Assembly: GCF_022012435.1 (NCBI RefSeq)
Contig: NZ_JAKLUA010000003.1
Coordinates: 186,001-250,000, forward strand
Reading direction: 5' to 3'
Source of the DNA: Bradyrhizobium zhengyangense
GTDB taxonomy: Bacteria > Pseudomonadota > Alphaproteobacteria > Rhizobiales > Xanthobacteraceae
DNA: 64,000 nt
A program made the position numbers and the translations under genes. Within the stretch, counting starts at the first letter, position 1; every line of letters begins with the position of its first letter. The notes beneath the pieces were generated by a model. It saw only the letters and a program-made list of their open reading frames with translations, was not told the DNA's origin and did not search any database. This document shows, one piece after another, positions 1-9,137 of this stretch.

Positions 1-963
1 GCCGCCGGTCCGTATGATCGCGCCAAGGCTTTGAGCGCGTTCAAGCTCGGCGACGTCACCTTCTACTGGATCACGCGCCTCAGCGCGATTTCGGTTCTCC
101 TCATTCTCGGCGGCATCATCATCTCGCTGATCATCGGCGCCGTCCCGGCGATGAAGGAATACGGCTTCGCATTCCTGTGGACGCAGCGCTGGGCCCCGTC
201 GGCGGATCCGCCCGTACTCGGCGCGCTCGGACCGATGTACGGCACGCTCGTCACCTCCTTCATCGCGATGCTGATCGCCATTCCCGTCGGTCTCGGCATT
301 GCGATCTTCCTCACCGAGCTGTGCCCGCAATGGCTGCGCCGTCCGATCGGCATGGCCATCGAGTTGCTCGCGGGCATTCCCTCGATCATCTACGGCATGT
401 GGGGCTTCTTCGTACTGGGGCCGTTCCTGGCCAACACCTTCCAGCCCGTCATGATCAAGATCTTCGACGGCATCCCGGTCCTGGGCGCGATCTTCGCAGG
501 TCCCCCGTCCTATCTCAGCCTGTTCAACGCCGCGCTGATCCTCGCGATCATGGTGCTGCCCTTCATCACCTCGATCTCGGTCGACGTGTTCAAGACCGTG
601 CCGCCGGTGCTGAAAGAGGCCGCCTACGGCGTCGGCTGCACCACCTGGGAAGTCGTCCGCAGCGTCGTGATCCCCTACACCCGCGTCGGCATCATCGGCG
701 GTGTCATGCTGGCCCTGGGGCGCGCCCTCGGCGAGACCATGGCCGTGACCTTCATCATCGGCAACTCGTTCCGCATCTCGTCATCGATCTTCGCGCCGGG
801 CACCACGATCTCGGCGGCGATCGCATCCGAATTCGCCGAGAGCGACGGCCTGCACCAGTCCGGCCTGATCCTACTCGGCCTGTTGCTGTTCGTGCTGACG
901 TTCTTCGTGCTCGCCGGCGCCAGGCTGATGCTGCTGCGCCTGGAAAAGAAGGCGGGGAAGTAA
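1..963 (+). CDS. pstC: Phosphate ABC transporter permease PstC (5'-truncated by window edge)
   Basis: Inner-membrane permease subunit of the PstSCAB high-affinity phosphate importer, pairing with PstA to form the channel. The frame is already open at base 1 (residues [10 protein letters not shown] precede the TTG at 31), so the true start lies left of the window and the TTG is internal. Several long hydrophobic segments are visible, plus the cytoplasmic loop that docks the ATPase ([15 protein letters not shown], then GRALGETMA). It opens the tight run pstC-pstA-pstB-phoU-phoB, with one base between its stop and the pstA start. pstS and phoR are not in the window. The PhoB boxes expected for this operon would lie upstream and cannot be seen. 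Confidence 0.95.
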   Translation, partial: AAGPYDRAKALSAFKLGDVTFYWITRLSAISVLLILGGIIISLIIGAVPAMKEYGFAFLWTQRWAPSADPPVLGALGPMYGTLVTSFIAMLIAIPVGLGIAIFLTELCPQWLRRPIGMAIELLAGIPSIIYGMWGFFVLGPFLANTFQPVMIKIFDGIPVLGAIFAGPPSYLSLFNAALILAIMVLPFITSISVDVFKTVPPVLKEAAYGVGCTTWEVVRSVVIPYTRVGIIGGVMLALGRALGETMAVTFIIGNSFRISSSIFAPGTTISAAIASEFAESDGLHQSGLILLGLLLFVLTFFVLAGARLMLLRLEKKAGK

Positions 964-964
964 C

Positions 965-1810
965 ATGAACCCGATTTACGCACGCCGCCGCCGCAAGGAC
1001 ATCGTCATTCGCGGGCTCTGCGTCGGTGCCGCCGCCTTCGGCGTCACCTGGCTCGCGCTGATCCTGATCACGCTGCTCTATAACGGCGTGGCCGGCCTCA
1101 GCCTCGACCTGTTCGTTGCTGATACCCCGCCTCCGGGCTCGACCGAAGGCGGCCTCCGCAACGCTATCGTCGGCTCGCTGATCATGACCGTGATCGGCGT
1201 CGGCATCGGCGCGCCGCTCGGCCTGTTCGCCGGCACCTATCTCGCCGAGTACGGCCGCAACGACAAGCTGACCTCGGTGATCCGCTTCATCAACGACATC
1301 CTGCTGTCGGCGCCTTCGATCATCATCGGCTTGTTCATCTACGGCGCAGTAGTGGTGCCGATGCGCGGTTTCTCGGCGATCGCAGGTTCGCTCGCGCTGG
1401 CCGTCATCGTGATCCCGGTGGTGCTGCGCACGACCGAGGACATGTTGCTGCTGGTGCCCAACGCGCTGCGCGAGGCGGCTTCCGCGCTCGGCCTGCCGCG
1501 CTCGCTGGTGATCAAGCGGATCGCCTACCGCGCGGCCCGCTCCGGTCTTATCACCGGCGTGCTGCTCGCCACCGCCCGCGTCGCCGGCGAGACCGCGCCG
1601 CTGCTCTTCACCGCGCTGTCGAACCAGTTCTTCAGCCTCGGCCTGAACAAGACGATGGCGAACCTGCCGGTGACCATCAACAATTTCGTCCAGAGCCCCT
1701 ACGCCTATTGGAAGCAGCTCGCCTGGAGCGGTGCGCTGTTGATCACCCTCACCGTGCTTGCCCTGAACATTGGCGCGCGCATTCTCGGCGCCGAGAGGAC
1801 TGCAAAATGA
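965..1810 (+). CDS. pstA: Phosphate ABC transporter permease PstA
   Basis: Second membrane subunit of the PstSCAB phosphate importer, 281 residues, the usual length. An N-terminal membrane segment (about residues 15-40) is followed by a periplasmic stretch and a core of hydrophobic segments. The ATPase-contacting loop shows as [19 protein letters not shown] and the paired ARVAGETAP motif. The ATG follows the pstC stop by one base, and the stop overlaps the pstB start (ATGA), so translation of the three subunits is probably coupled. Assignment rests on sequence character and on the operon order, which is standard for this system. Confidence 0.95.
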   Translation: MNPIYARRRRKDIVIRGLCVGAAAFGVTWLALILITLLYNGVAGLSLDLFVADTPPPGSTEGGLRNAIVGSLIMTVIGVGIGAPLGLFAGTYLAEYGRNDKLTSVIRFINDILLSAPSIIIGLFIYGAVVVPMRGFSAIAGSLALAVIVIPVVLRTTEDMLLLVPNALREAASALGLPRSLVIKRIAYRAARSGLITGVLLATARVAGETAPLLFTALSNQFFSLGLNKTMANLPVTINNFVQSPYAYWKQLAWSGALLITLTVLALNIGARILGAERTAK

Positions 1811-2628
1811 CCGACCTTTCCGTATCCGTGAGTTCGAACGCTCATTTGGCGTCGCAACAGCCGCTGCCGGAAGCCCCGGCCAAGGTGACGGTGCGCAACC
1901 TCAACTTCTATTACGGCGAGCACCACGCGCTGAAGAACATCAATCTGGCGCTCGGCACCAACCGCGTCACGGCCTTCATCGGCCCGTCGGGCTGCGGCAA
2001 GTCGACCCTGCTGCGCATCTTCAACCGGATGTACGACCTCTATCCCGGCCAGCGCGTCACCGGTCAGCTGATGCTGGACCAGACCAACATCCTTGACCCC
2101 AAGCTGGACCTCAATTTGCTGCGCGCCCGCGTCGGCATGGTGTTCCAGAAGCCGACGCCGTTCCCGATGACGATCTACGAGAACATCGCCTTCGGCATCC
2201 GCCTCTACGAGAAGATCTCGAAGTCCGAGATGGACGATCGCGTCGAGAAGGCGCTGCGCGGCGGCGCGCTGTGGAACGAGGTCAAGGACAAGCTCAACGC
2301 CTCCGGCCTGTCGCTCTCGGGCGGCCAGCAGCAGCGCCTCTGCATCGCCCGCACCGTCGCGGTGCGGCCTGAAGTGATCTTGTTCGACGAGCCCTGCTCG
2401 GCGCTTGATCCGATCTCGACCGCCAAGGTCGAGGAGCTGATCCAGGAACTGTCCGAGAACTACACGATCGCGATCGTCACCCACAACATGCAGCAGGCGG
2501 CCCGTGTCTCCGACAAGACCGCCTTCATGTATCTCGGCGAGCTGATCGAGTTCGACGACACCAGCAAGATCTTCACGTCGCCGTCCGACCGGCGTACGCA
2601 GGATTACATCACCGGCCGGTTCGGCTGA
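1807..2628 (+). CDS. pstB: Phosphate ABC transporter ATP-binding protein PstB
   Basis: Cytoplasmic ATPase that powers phosphate import through PstC/PstA. The 273-residue product has Walker [10 protein letters not shown] (residues 59-67), the Q-loop region VFQKPTPFP, signature LSGGQQQR, Walker B VILFDEP followed by CSALDP, and the switch histidine in IVTHN. The start at 1807 is chosen because its ATG overlaps the pstA stop (ATGA). The open frame extends further upstream, but only inside pstA. phoU begins 11 bases downstream. Confidence 0.96.
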   Translation: MTDLSVSVSSNAHLASQQPLPEAPAKVTVRNLNFYYGEHHALKNINLALGTNRVTAFIGPSGCGKSTLLRIFNRMYDLYPGQRVTGQLMLDQTNILDPKLDLNLLRARVGMVFQKPTPFPMTIYENIAFGIRLYEKISKSEMDDRVEKALRGGALWNEVKDKLNASGLSLSGGQQQRLCIARTVAVRPEVILFDEPCSALDPISTAKVEELIQELSENYTIAIVTHNMQQAARVSDKTAFMYLGELIEFDDTSKIFTSPSDRRTQDYITGRFG

Positions 2629-2639
2629 GGAGACAGGAC

Positions 2640-3356
2640 ATGGGTTCTGAACATACCGCAAAAGCCTTCGACACCGACCTCCAGGAGCTCACGCGCCTCG
2701 TCGCCGAGATGGGGGGCATCGCCGAGCGCATGATCGTCGATTCCGTCGATGCGCTGATCCGCCGCGACGTCGCGCTTGGCCAGCGCGTCGTCACCATCGA
2801 CGCCGAGCTCGACGCGCTCCAGAAGAAGATCGAGGAGCGCGCCGTGCTCACCATCGCACGCCGCCAGCCGATGGCGGTCGATCTGCGCGAGATCGTCGGT
2901 GCCATGCGCGTTGCAACCGACCTCGAGCGCATCGGCGACCTCGCCAAGAACATGGGCAAGCGCGTCGCGGCGCTGGAGACGGATTTCCATCCGCTCAAAC
3001 TGTTCCGCGGCCTCGAACACATGACCGACCTCGTGCAGCAGCAGGTCAAGTCGGTGCTGGACGCCTACGCCGCGCATGATCTGCCGGCGGCGATGACGGT
3101 GTGGAAGGGCGACGAAGAGGTCGACGCCATCTGCACCTCGCTGTTCCGCGAACTCCTCACCTACATGATGGAGGATCCGCGCAACATCTCGTTCTGCATC
3201 CATCTGATGTTCTGCGCCAAGAACATCGAACGGATCGGCGACCATGCCACCAACATCGCCGAGACCGTGTTCTACATGATCGAAGGCCAGGCCATCACCG
3301 ACAAGCGGCCGAAGGGCGACATGACGACCTTCGCCACGACGATCCCGAATACTTAA
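2640..3356 (+). CDS. phoU: Phosphate signalling protein PhoU
   Basis: Cytoplasmic helical-bundle protein that links PstB transport status to the PhoR-PhoB two-component system and keeps the Pho regulon off when phosphate is plentiful. The 238-residue product carries two PhoU repeats, each with the metal-cluster motif: around residue 95 (MRVATDLERIGDLAKN) and around residue 197 (CAKNIERIGDHATNIAE). The start has an upstream GAGGAGA ribosome-binding site. It lies between pstB and phoB, the conserved position. Confidence 0.96.
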   Translation: MGSEHTAKAFDTDLQELTRLVAEMGGIAERMIVDSVDALIRRDVALGQRVVTIDAELDALQKKIEERAVLTIARRQPMAVDLREIVGAMRVATDLERIGDLAKNMGKRVAALETDFHPLKLFRGLEHMTDLVQQQVKSVLDAYAAHDLPAAMTVWKGDEEVDAICTSLFRELLTYMMEDPRNISFCIHLMFCAKNIERIGDHATNIAETVFYMIEGQAITDKRPKGDMTTFATTIPNT

Positions 3357-3370
3357 GGAGCGACGAGCCC

Positions 3371-4078
3371 ATGGGCGCACGCATTATGGTTGTTGAGGAC
3401 GAGGAAGCTCTCACCGAGCTTCTCCGCTACAACCTCGAAGGCGACGGCTATGACGTCGAGACGGTGATGCGCGGCGACGATGCCGACACCCGCCTCAAGG
3501 AGCACATCCCCGATCTGATCGTGCTCGACTGGATGCTGCCGGGACTATCAGGTATCGAGCTGTGCCGCCGGCTGCGCGCACGCTCCGATACGAAGCAGCT
3601 TCCGATCATCATGCTCACCGCGCGTGGCGAGGAGAGCGAGCGGGTAAGGGGCCTTGCGACCGGCGCCGACGATTACATAGTCAAGCCGTTCTCGGTGCCC
3701 GAGCTGCTCGCGCGCGTGAAGGGCCTGCTGCGGCGCGCCAGCCCCGAGCGGCTTGCGACCGTGCTCGCCTTCGGCGACATCGAGCTCGATCGCGAGAAGC
3801 GCCGCGTGGCGCGCTCGGGCCGGCCGATCGATCTCGGCCCGACCGAATATCGTCTGCTGGAGTTCTTCCTGGAGCATCCCGGCCGCGTGTTCTCGCGCGA
3901 GCAGCTGCTCGACAGCGTCTGGGGGCGCGACATTTATATCGATGAACGCACCGTCGACGTGCATATCGGCCGCCTGCGCAAGCTGCTCAATCTCGGTCGC
4001 GAGCAAGACCCGATCCGCACCGTCCGCGGCGCAGGCTATGCGCTCGACGATCGCTTTGCGAAGGCCGAGCAGACGTAA
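3371..4078 (+). CDS. phoB: Phosphate regulon response regulator PhoB
   Basis: DNA-binding response regulator of the OmpR class that activates phosphate-starvation genes, presumably including the pst genes in front of it. The 235-residue product has an N-terminal receiver domain (acidic pocket E9-D10, phospho-acceptor D53 in VLDWMLPG, conserved lysine in YIVKPF) and a C-terminal winged helix ending in the typical VDVHIGRLRKLL and RTVRGAGYAL. The start at 3371 gives the canonical N-terminus. The longer open frame upstream lies within phoU. A kinase partner (phoR) is not in the window. Confidence 0.96.
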   Translation: MGARIMVVEDEEALTELLRYNLEGDGYDVETVMRGDDADTRLKEHIPDLIVLDWMLPGLSGIELCRRLRARSDTKQLPIIMLTARGEESERVRGLATGADDYIVKPFSVPELLARVKGLLRRASPERLATVLAFGDIELDREKRRVARSGRPIDLGPTEYRLLEFFLEHPGRVFSREQLLDSVWGRDIYIDERTVDVHIGRLRKLLNLGREQDPIRTVRGAGYALDDRFAKAEQT

Positions 4079-4101
4079 CGGCGGCTGCAAGCAAGCAAAA
4101 T

Positions 4102-4131
4102 AAAAAAGCGCGCCTTGTGGCGCGCTTTTTT
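4102..4131. terminator. Rho-independent terminator, probably bidirectional (phoB / gcrA)
   Basis: A perfect inverted repeat (stem about 7 GC-rich pairs, extended by A-T pairs, 4-base loop) has six A on its left side and six T on its right. It can therefore terminate phoB on the plus strand and gcrA on the minus strand. It lies 23 bases after the phoB stop and about 50 bases beyond the gcrA stop. Confidence 0.85.
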
Positions 4132-4140
4132 ACGTCTCGA

Positions 4141-4164
4141 TCGTCCCGGTCCGTACCGGGACGA
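4141..4164. repeat. Short palindrome of the GTCGTCCCGG family
   Basis: A perfect 10-base inverted repeat (TCGTCCCGGT / ACCGGGACGA) with a 4-base loop, between the phoB terminator and the gcrA stop. The core GTCCCGG/CCGGGAC also occurs near 7324, 33683 and 41950, so this is probably a small member of that dispersed family rather than a second terminator. No T-run follows it in either direction. Confidence 0.5.
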
Positions 4165-4182
4165 TGTCGTCTAGAGCTGGGC

Positions 4183-4695
4183 TCAGCGCGTGCTCGGCTT
4201 GGCCGGCGCACGACGGCGATCGGCCGCCGGTTGATAGGCCACCCGCGAGTGCTGGGCGCAGTAGGGCAGGCCGGAGAGCGCCTTGCCGCCGCAGAAGAAG
4301 AAATCCGGGCTCGAGGGATCGCCGACCGGCCAGTGGCAGGTGGCTTCGTTCAATTCGAGCAGCGAGAGCCGCTGGCTCATCGGCACCACGTTGTCGTAGG
4401 TAACAGGCTCGGCCTCGACCTCGACCTCGAAGGCCTGCGCCAGCGCGGTGTTGCCGCGTGCGATGGGGCGGCTCACCCGCATCATGTGCTGCGCTGGACG
4501 CGCCTTGCGCGGCCGGGGAGCTGCTGACGAGGGGCTCTTGGCGCGGCCGGACAGGCCGAGCCTGTGCACCTTGCCGATCACGGCGTTGCGGGTCACGTTA
4601 CCAAGCTCAGCGGCGATCTGGCTGGCCGAAAGTCCGGCCTCCCAGAGCTTTTTCAGCTGCTCGACGCGATCATCTGACCAGGTCAAAACCGTCAT
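4183..4695 (-). CDS. gcrA: Cell-cycle transcriptional regulator GcrA
   Basis: Homologue of the alphaproteobacterial cell-cycle regulator GcrA, which binds sigma70-RNA polymerase and activates promoters carrying GANTC sites methylated by CcrM. The N-terminal helix-turn-helix is unmistakable (WSDDRVEQLKKLW, LSASQIAAELG, VTRNAVIGKVHRLGLSGRA, residues 5-50). After a basic linker comes the C-terminal polymerase-binding region with cysteines (ATCHWPVGDP, FFFCGG, YCAQH). Length is 170 residues. The ATG at 4695 is preceded by an A/G-rich ribosome-binding site. An in-frame ATG ten codons upstream is less likely. The promoter side holds a cluster of GANTC sites, described separately. Confidence 0.94.
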   Translation of the reverse strand: MTVLTWSDDRVEQLKKLWEAGLSASQIAAELGNVTRNAVIGKVHRLGLSGRAKSPSSAAPRPRKARPAQHMMRVSRPIARGNTALAQAFEVEVEAEPVTYDNVVPMSQRLSLLELNEATCHWPVGDPSSPDFFFCGGKALSGLPYCAQHSRVAYQPAADRRRAPAKPSTR

Positions 4696-4774
4696 TGCAC
4701 CCTTTCCTTCGCCGGCGCCAGCCATCCTGGGGCCTCACGACGAATGCCTAAGCTTCGAAAAACCCGTGCCGCCA

Positions 4775-4988
4775 GAATCCCTTAAGGCTCGCCGGGCGCA
4801 CCAGATGCGCCCGAACGTTTACGCCGGTACATGAGGACTTAAGGGATCAGAACCGCTGCACGAGATGTCGTATCTGACAAGCCAAACGCTACAATATGGC
4901 GTGACTCACGCGCAAGAGTCCGCCGACTCGCTTCCACATGTTCCGTGGCGAAAATCCCGTAAATTTAGCACCGCAAGACTACGGAATC
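4775..4988. promoter_or_regulatory. Cluster of five GANTC (CcrM) sites between gcrA and argD
   Basis: GANTC occurs at 4775, 4903, 4916, 4925 and 4984 within 214 bases of the gcrA-argD intergenic region (4696-5161). GANTC is the CcrM methylation site and the recognition context of GcrA. Three of the five fall within 27 bases. The sites lie upstream of both divergent genes, so either could be affected. Site positions are seen directly; the regulatory role is inferred. Confidence 0.5.
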
Positions 4989-5016
4989 AGCGTTTCCTGG
5001 GGCTTTCCGGGCGGCA

Positions 5017-5044
5017 TTGACACCCGTGGTGCCAAGCATAAGAT
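5017..5044 (+). promoter_or_regulatory. Candidate sigma70 promoter for argD-argF
   Basis: A perfect -35 element TTGACA (5017-5022), 16-base spacer, and TAAGAT (5039-5044) resembling a -10 element. This would place the start site near 5051, about 110 bases before the argD ATG. It is the best promoter match in the gap, recognised by consensus only. Confidence 0.5.
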
Positions 5045-5052
5045 AGTTGCGC

Positions 5053-5085
5053 GTGCCGCCCTTAAAAGGCGGCACGTTTCGTTTT
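5053..5085 (+). promoter_or_regulatory. Leader stem-loop in front of argD
   Basis: An 8-base perfect stem (GTGCCGCC / GGCGGCAC) with a 7-base loop is followed by the T-rich run GTTTCGTTTT. It sits at the predicted 5' end of the argD transcript, so it could be a 5' protective hairpin, an attenuator, or a terminator for transcripts coming from upstream. Confidence 0.45.
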
Positions 5086-5161
5086 CCGGGCTAAATGACG
5101 CGCTGCGCAAGGCGCGTTCAGGCCGTCCGAAACACCCTGAGTGACCACTAAAGAGACCGTC

Positions 5162-6364
5162 ATGACCAACAGCGCAGCGCCGCATTTGCTCCCCGTTTTC
5201 GCCAGGGCCGACATCGGTTTCGAGCGCGGTGAAGGCGTCTGGTTGATCGCAACCAATGGCGACCGCTATCTCGATTTCACCTCGGGCGTTGCCGTGAATG
5301 CGCTCGGCCATGCCCATCCCGCGCTGGTCAAGGCGCTGCAGGAGCAGGCGACGAAGCTCTGGCACATGTCGAACCTGTTCCAGAGTCCTGACGGTGAGAA
5401 GCTCGCTGCGCGCCTCTGCAACGAGAGCTTTGCGGACTTCGTGTTCTTCTGCAATTCCGGCGCCGAGGCGCTGGAGGGCGTGATCAAGCTGGTCCGCCAT
5501 CATCACTTCTCCAAGGGCCATCCCGAGCGTTACCGCATCATCACCTTCGAAGGCGCCTTCCACGGTCGCACGCTGGCGACGCTGGCCGCGACCGGCTCGG
5601 CAAAATATCTCGAAGGCTTCGGTCCGCCGATGGACGGCTTCGACCAGATCCCGCATGGCGACATCGAGGCCGTGAAGAAGGCGATCGGCCCGCACACCGC
5701 CGGCATCCTGATCGAGCCGATCCAGGGTGAGGGCGGCGTACGTCCGGCGACCCCCACCTTCCTCAAGGCGTTGCGTCAGCTCTGCGACGAGAAAGGCCTG
5801 CTGCTTGCGTTCGACGAGGTGCAGACCGGCATGGGCCGCACTGGCGAGCTCTTTGCCCATCGCCGCACCGGCGTCACGCCTGATGTGATGTCGCTGGCGA
5901 AAGCGCTCGGCGGCGGCTTCCCGATCGGTGCGATCCTGGCGACCGCGGATGCGGCCGCCGGCATGGGCCCCGGCTCGCACGGCTCGACCTTCGGCGGCAA
6001 TCCGCTGGCGATCGCGGCCGCGAACGCCGTGCTCGACGTCATGCTCAAGCCCGGCTTCTTCGACCACGTGCAGAAGATGTCGCTGCTGCTCAAGCAGAAG
6101 CTGGCCTCCGTGATCGACCGTCACCCCGATATCGTCAGCGAAATTCGCGGCGAGGGGCTCTTGATCGGCATCAAGGCCGTGGTGCCATCAGGTGATCTGG
6201 TCGCTGCGCTGCGCAACGAGAAGCTGCTCACCGTCGGCGCCGGCGACAATGTCGTGCGCTTCCTGCCGCCCTTGATCGTCACCGAAGCCGAGATCGAGGA
6301 CAGCATCATCAGGCTCGAACGCGCCTGCACGGCGCTGTCGGGCAACAAGCGGGCGGCAAGCTGA
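5162..6364 (+). CDS. argD: Acetylornithine aminotransferase ArgD
   Basis: PLP-dependent class III aminotransferase converting N-acetylglutamate semialdehyde to N-acetylornithine in arginine synthesis; enzymes of this family often also act in lysine synthesis. The 400-residue product shows the SGAEALEG and EPIQGEGG motifs, the cofactor-binding aspartate in [15 protein letters not shown], and the PLP lysine K247 in [14 protein letters not shown]. The ATG at 5162 is preceded by AAAGAGA. A GTG at 5141 would add seven residues. The stop overlaps the argF start by one base (TGATG), giving an argD-argF operon. Confidence 0.94.
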   Translation: MTNSAAPHLLPVFARADIGFERGEGVWLIATNGDRYLDFTSGVAVNALGHAHPALVKALQEQATKLWHMSNLFQSPDGEKLAARLCNESFADFVFFCNSGAEALEGVIKLVRHHHFSKGHPERYRIITFEGAFHGRTLATLAATGSAKYLEGFGPPMDGFDQIPHGDIEAVKKAIGPHTAGILIEPIQGEGGVRPATPTFLKALRQLCDEKGLLLAFDEVQTGMGRTGELFAHRRTGVTPDVMSLAKALGGGFPIGAILATADAAAGMGPGSHGSTFGGNPLAIAAANAVLDVMLKPGFFDHVQKMSLLLKQKLASVIDRHPDIVSEIRGEGLLIGIKAVVPSGDLVAALRNEKLLTVGAGDNVVRFLPPLIVTEAEIEDSIIRLERACTALSGNKRAAS

Positions 6365-7287
6365 TGAGCAAGGCACCCAAGCACTTCCTCGATATCAATG
6401 AGCTGCCGCTGTCGGAGCTCAAGAGCATGCTCGCGGCCTCCTCCGCCATGAAGGCGAAGCAGAAGGCGCATCAGCCGGTGCGTCCGCTCGAGGGCAAGAC
6501 GCTGGCGATGATCTTCGAGCGCCCCTCGACCCGCACGCGCGTCTCGTTCGACGTCGCCATGCGCCAGCTCGGTGGCGAGCCCATCATGCTCACCGGTGCC
6601 GAGATGCAGCTCGGCCGCGGCGAGACCATTGCCGACACCGCGCGCGTGCTGTCGCGCTATGTCGATGCCATCATGATCCGCATCCTCAACCACGAGGCGT
6701 TGCTGGAGCTCGCGGCCTACGCGACCGTACCCGTGATCAACGGCCTGACGCGGCGCTCGCATCCCTGCCAGGTGATGGCCGACCTCATGACCTATGAGGA
6801 GCACCGCGGCCCGATCGAAGGCCGGACCGTGGCCTGGACCGGGGACGACAACAACGTGCTGGCGTCCTGGGCGCATGCCGCCGAGCGCTTCAAGTTCAAG
6901 CTCAATGTCGCAACGCCGCCGGAGCTTGCCCCGAAGAAGGTGATGCGCGACTGGATCAAGGCGACCAATGCGCCGATCGTGCTCGGCACCGATCCCGAGG
7001 CCGCGGTGAAGGGCGCCGATTGCGTCGTCACCGACACCTGGGTGTCGATGGGCGACAAGGAAGGTGAGCACCGTCACAACGTGCTCAAGCCGTACCAGGT
7101 CAATTCCAAGCTGATGTCGCTGGCCAAGCCCGATGCGCTGTTCATGCACTGCTTGCCCGCCCATCGCGGCGAGGAGGTCACCGACGAGGTGATCGACGGT
7201 CCGCAATCGGTCGTGTTCGACGAGGCCGAAAATCGCCTGCACGCGCAGAAGGGCATTTTGGCCTGGTGCTTCGACGCGGTGAAGTAG
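6364..7287 (+). CDS. argF: Ornithine carbamoyltransferase ArgF
   Basis: Transfers carbamoyl phosphate to ornithine to give citrulline, the step after ornithine formation in arginine synthesis. The 307-residue product has the carbamoyl-phosphate motif [13 protein letters not shown], the RRSHPCQ region (HPCQ binding carbamoyl phosphate), the ornithine-side WVSMGD segment, and [15 protein letters not shown] near the C-terminus. All are typical of the catabolic and anabolic OTC family. Translational overlap with argD supports the anabolic role. Confidence 0.95.
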   Translation: MSKAPKHFLDINELPLSELKSMLAASSAMKAKQKAHQPVRPLEGKTLAMIFERPSTRTRVSFDVAMRQLGGEPIMLTGAEMQLGRGETIADTARVLSRYVDAIMIRILNHEALLELAAYATVPVINGLTRRSHPCQVMADLMTYEEHRGPIEGRTVAWTGDDNNVLASWAHAAERFKFKLNVATPPELAPKKVMRDWIKATNAPIVLGTDPEAAVKGADCVVTDTWVSMGDKEGEHRHNVLKPYQVNSKLMSLAKPDALFMHCLPAHRGEEVTDEVIDGPQSVVFDEAENRLHAQKGILAWCFDAVK

Positions 7288-7321
7288 CGGGTGGTTGGCG
7301 TCGCGCCGGCCACAAACACCG

Positions 7322-7365
7322 CTGTCGTCCCGGCTCTACGCTTGCGCTTGTCCGGGACGACACCG
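7322..7365. repeat. Dispersed palindrome, GTCGTCCCGG family
   Basis: Inverted arms GTCGTCCCGG (7324-7333) and CCGGGACGAC (7352-7361) enclose 18 bases. It lies in the 142-base gap between argF and hslO and may help to terminate argF. The same arms occur near 33683 and 41950. Confidence 0.7.
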
Positions 7366-7429
7366 AGTTTGAGAGTGCTGCTGCTCACACCCCCTTCCAT
7401 TTCCTGCCCTCGACCCCAGATAAAGCGCC

Positions 7430-8437
7430 ATGGTTTCCCAATCCCCTGACATGAAAACCAGGCCCGAAGGCCCGGTTCGCGCGCCTTCCGCAGTTCCCGT
7501 CGATGACGCCGTGCTGCCTTACGAGGTCGATGCGCTCGATGTGCGCGGCCGTCTGGTGCGGCTTGGCCCCGCACTCGACGAGATCCTGACCAAGCACGAT
7601 TATCCCGCACCGGTCGGCAAGTTGCTCGGCGAAGCCATCGTGCTGACGACGCTGCTCGGCTCGGCGCTGAAATTCGAGGGCCGCTTCATCCTGCAGGCCC
7701 AGACTGACGGGCCGGTGTCGTTCCTGGTGGTCGACTATCAGGCGCCCGATCGCCTGCGCGCCTATGCGCGCTTCGATGCCGAACGCCTCGGTGATGCCAG
7801 GGACTCCGGCACGCTGCTCGGCCGCGGTCATCTCGCCATGACCATCGACCAGGGGCCGGACATGAGCCGTTACCAGGGCCTGGTTGCGCTCGACGGCGGC
7901 AGCCTGGAAGACGCCGCCCACGAATATTTCCTGCGCTCCGAGCAGATCCCGACGCGCGTGCGCCTTGCTGTCGGCGAGGAATGGCGCTCGAGCGACGGCG
8001 GCAAGCACCGCTGGCGCGCCGGCGGCATGCTGATGCAGTTCCTGCCGAAGGCGCCGGAGCGCGCGCGGCAGGCCGATCTGCATCCCGGCGATGCGCCCGA
8101 GGGCCTTGAGGTTCACAGCGTCGCCGAAGACGACGCCTGGGTTGAGGCGCGCTCGCTGATCGAGACGGTCGAGGATGTCGAGCTGATCGATCCCGATCTC
8201 TCCGGCGAACGGCTGCTCTATCGTCTCTTCCACGAGCGCGGCGTGCGCGTGTTCAATCCGCTGGTCCTGAGCGCGCAATGCTCCTGCTCGCGCAACGCAG
8301 TCGCGTCGATGCTGAAGAGTTTTTCGCCCGACGACCGCTCCGCGATGGTCAAGGACGACAAGGTCGTCGTGACCTGCGAGTTCTGCAGCTCGGTGTATGA
8401 GTTCACGCCGGACGAAGCGGGCGTCGAGGACGCGTAG
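7430..8437 (+). CDS. hslO: Hsp33 family redox-regulated chaperone HslO
   Basis: Cytoplasmic holdase chaperone switched on by oxidation. The 335-residue product has the N-terminal Hsp33 core (VLTTLLGSALKFEGRF; GPVSFLVVDY) and the C-terminal zinc redox switch CSC and CEFC (near residues 284 and 318) in the spacing C-x-C...C-x-x-C. The ATG at 7430 is used; an ATG seven codons later is possible because no strong ribosome-binding site marks either. It follows argF by 142 bases with a repeat between, so it is probably a separate unit. Confidence 0.93.
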   Translation: MVSQSPDMKTRPEGPVRAPSAVPVDDAVLPYEVDALDVRGRLVRLGPALDEILTKHDYPAPVGKLLGEAIVLTTLLGSALKFEGRFILQAQTDGPVSFLVVDYQAPDRLRAYARFDAERLGDARDSGTLLGRGHLAMTIDQGPDMSRYQGLVALDGGSLEDAAHEYFLRSEQIPTRVRLAVGEEWRSSDGGKHRWRAGGMLMQFLPKAPERARQADLHPGDAPEGLEVHSVAEDDAWVEARSLIETVEDVELIDPDLSGERLLYRLFHERGVRVFNPLVLSAQCSCSRNAVASMLKSFSPDDRSAMVKDDKVVVTCEFCSSVYEFTPDEAGVEDA

Positions 8438-8471
8438 GCACGGGAGCTGCCCGCCGCAAGCGGGAAGTCGT

Positions 8472-8544
8472 AGGGTGGGCAAAGGAGCGCACGCTTCCGC
8501 CTTCGCTCGTCGAGCTACGGCGGACAAGTCGCTTTGCCCACCCT
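8472..8544. repeat. Dispersed palindrome, AGGGTGGGC family
   Basis: Perfect 13-base inverted arms AGGGTGGGCAAAG (8472-8484) and CTTTGCCCACCCT (8532-8544) lie between the convergent genes hslO and apaG. Related arms recur at 12204-12319, and a truncated copy lies near 55589. It could form a structured 3' end for either transcript. Confidence 0.75.
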
Positions 8545-8563
8545 CCGGCACCGTCATCCGCCC

Positions 8564-8968
8564 CTAATTCAACACCCGCTTGTTGTCGGGGCTGTCCAGC
8601 GAGAACGTCGGCACGTCGATCTCGAAGCGTTCGCCGCTTTCGCTGACCATCAGGTAGCGACCGGTCATGAAGCCGGAGGCGGTGGAGAGCGGCACGCCCG
8701 AGGTGTATTCGAAGCGCTCGCCGGGGGCGAGGGTCGGCTGCTCGCCGACGACGCCTTCGCCCCTGACCTCCTGCTGCCGGCCCGAGGCATCGGTGATGAT
8801 CCAGTGCCGCGTCTTGAGCTGCACGGTCTCGTCGCCCGAATTGGTGATCACGATGGTGTAGGACCAGAAATACCGCGAGCGGTCGGCCGAGGACTGTTCC
8901 GGAACAAAGTTCGGCTCGACGGTCACTTCGATCTGGCGGGTCACGGCGCGGTACATGGTTGCCATCAT
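8564..8968 (-). CDS. apaG: ApaG family protein (Co2+/Mg2+ efflux protein ApaG)
   Basis: Small fibronectin-III-fold protein, widely conserved, named from its association with cobalt resistance and apaH in enterobacteria; the molecular function is not settled. Recognisable features are YRAVTRQIEVTVEPNF at the N-terminus, the core YFWSYTIVITNSG, TRHWIITDASG, and PGERFEYTSGVPLSTASG. I chose the ATG at 8968 because GGAGGGG lies ten bases upstream. The start often used in relatives (MYRAV, 8956) is four codons further in. Domain length (about 130 residues) is normal. Confidence 0.92.
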   Translation of the reverse strand: MMATMYRAVTRQIEVTVEPNFVPEQSSADRSRYFWSYTIVITNSGDETVQLKTRHWIITDASGRQQEVRGEGVVGEQPTLAPGERFEYTSGVPLSTASGFMTGRYLMVSESGERFEIDVPTFSLDSPDNKRVLN

Positions 8969-9137
8969 AACGAAAACCCCTCCAGGAACCAAACGCCGCA
9001 GGCCGTCCTGGCGACATCGTCCCGCCCGAATTCACGAGGAAGTAGACCCGAATTGTGATCCGGCCGCTTTGCGATGCGGCGCCTGGACCGGTACACTCCT
9101 GAAACGTCGCGATTTGCGGAAGGGTTTTTGGCCCCCA

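Noticed and set aside
31..33. TTG at 31 as the pstC start
   Set aside because: The frame is open and family-like to the window edge, so the gene starts upstream.
4938..5144. Possible small ORF (68 residues) between gcrA and argD
   Set aside because: It covers the candidate argD promoter and leader hairpin, has no ribosome-binding site, and its composition is not protein-like; treated as noncoding leader.
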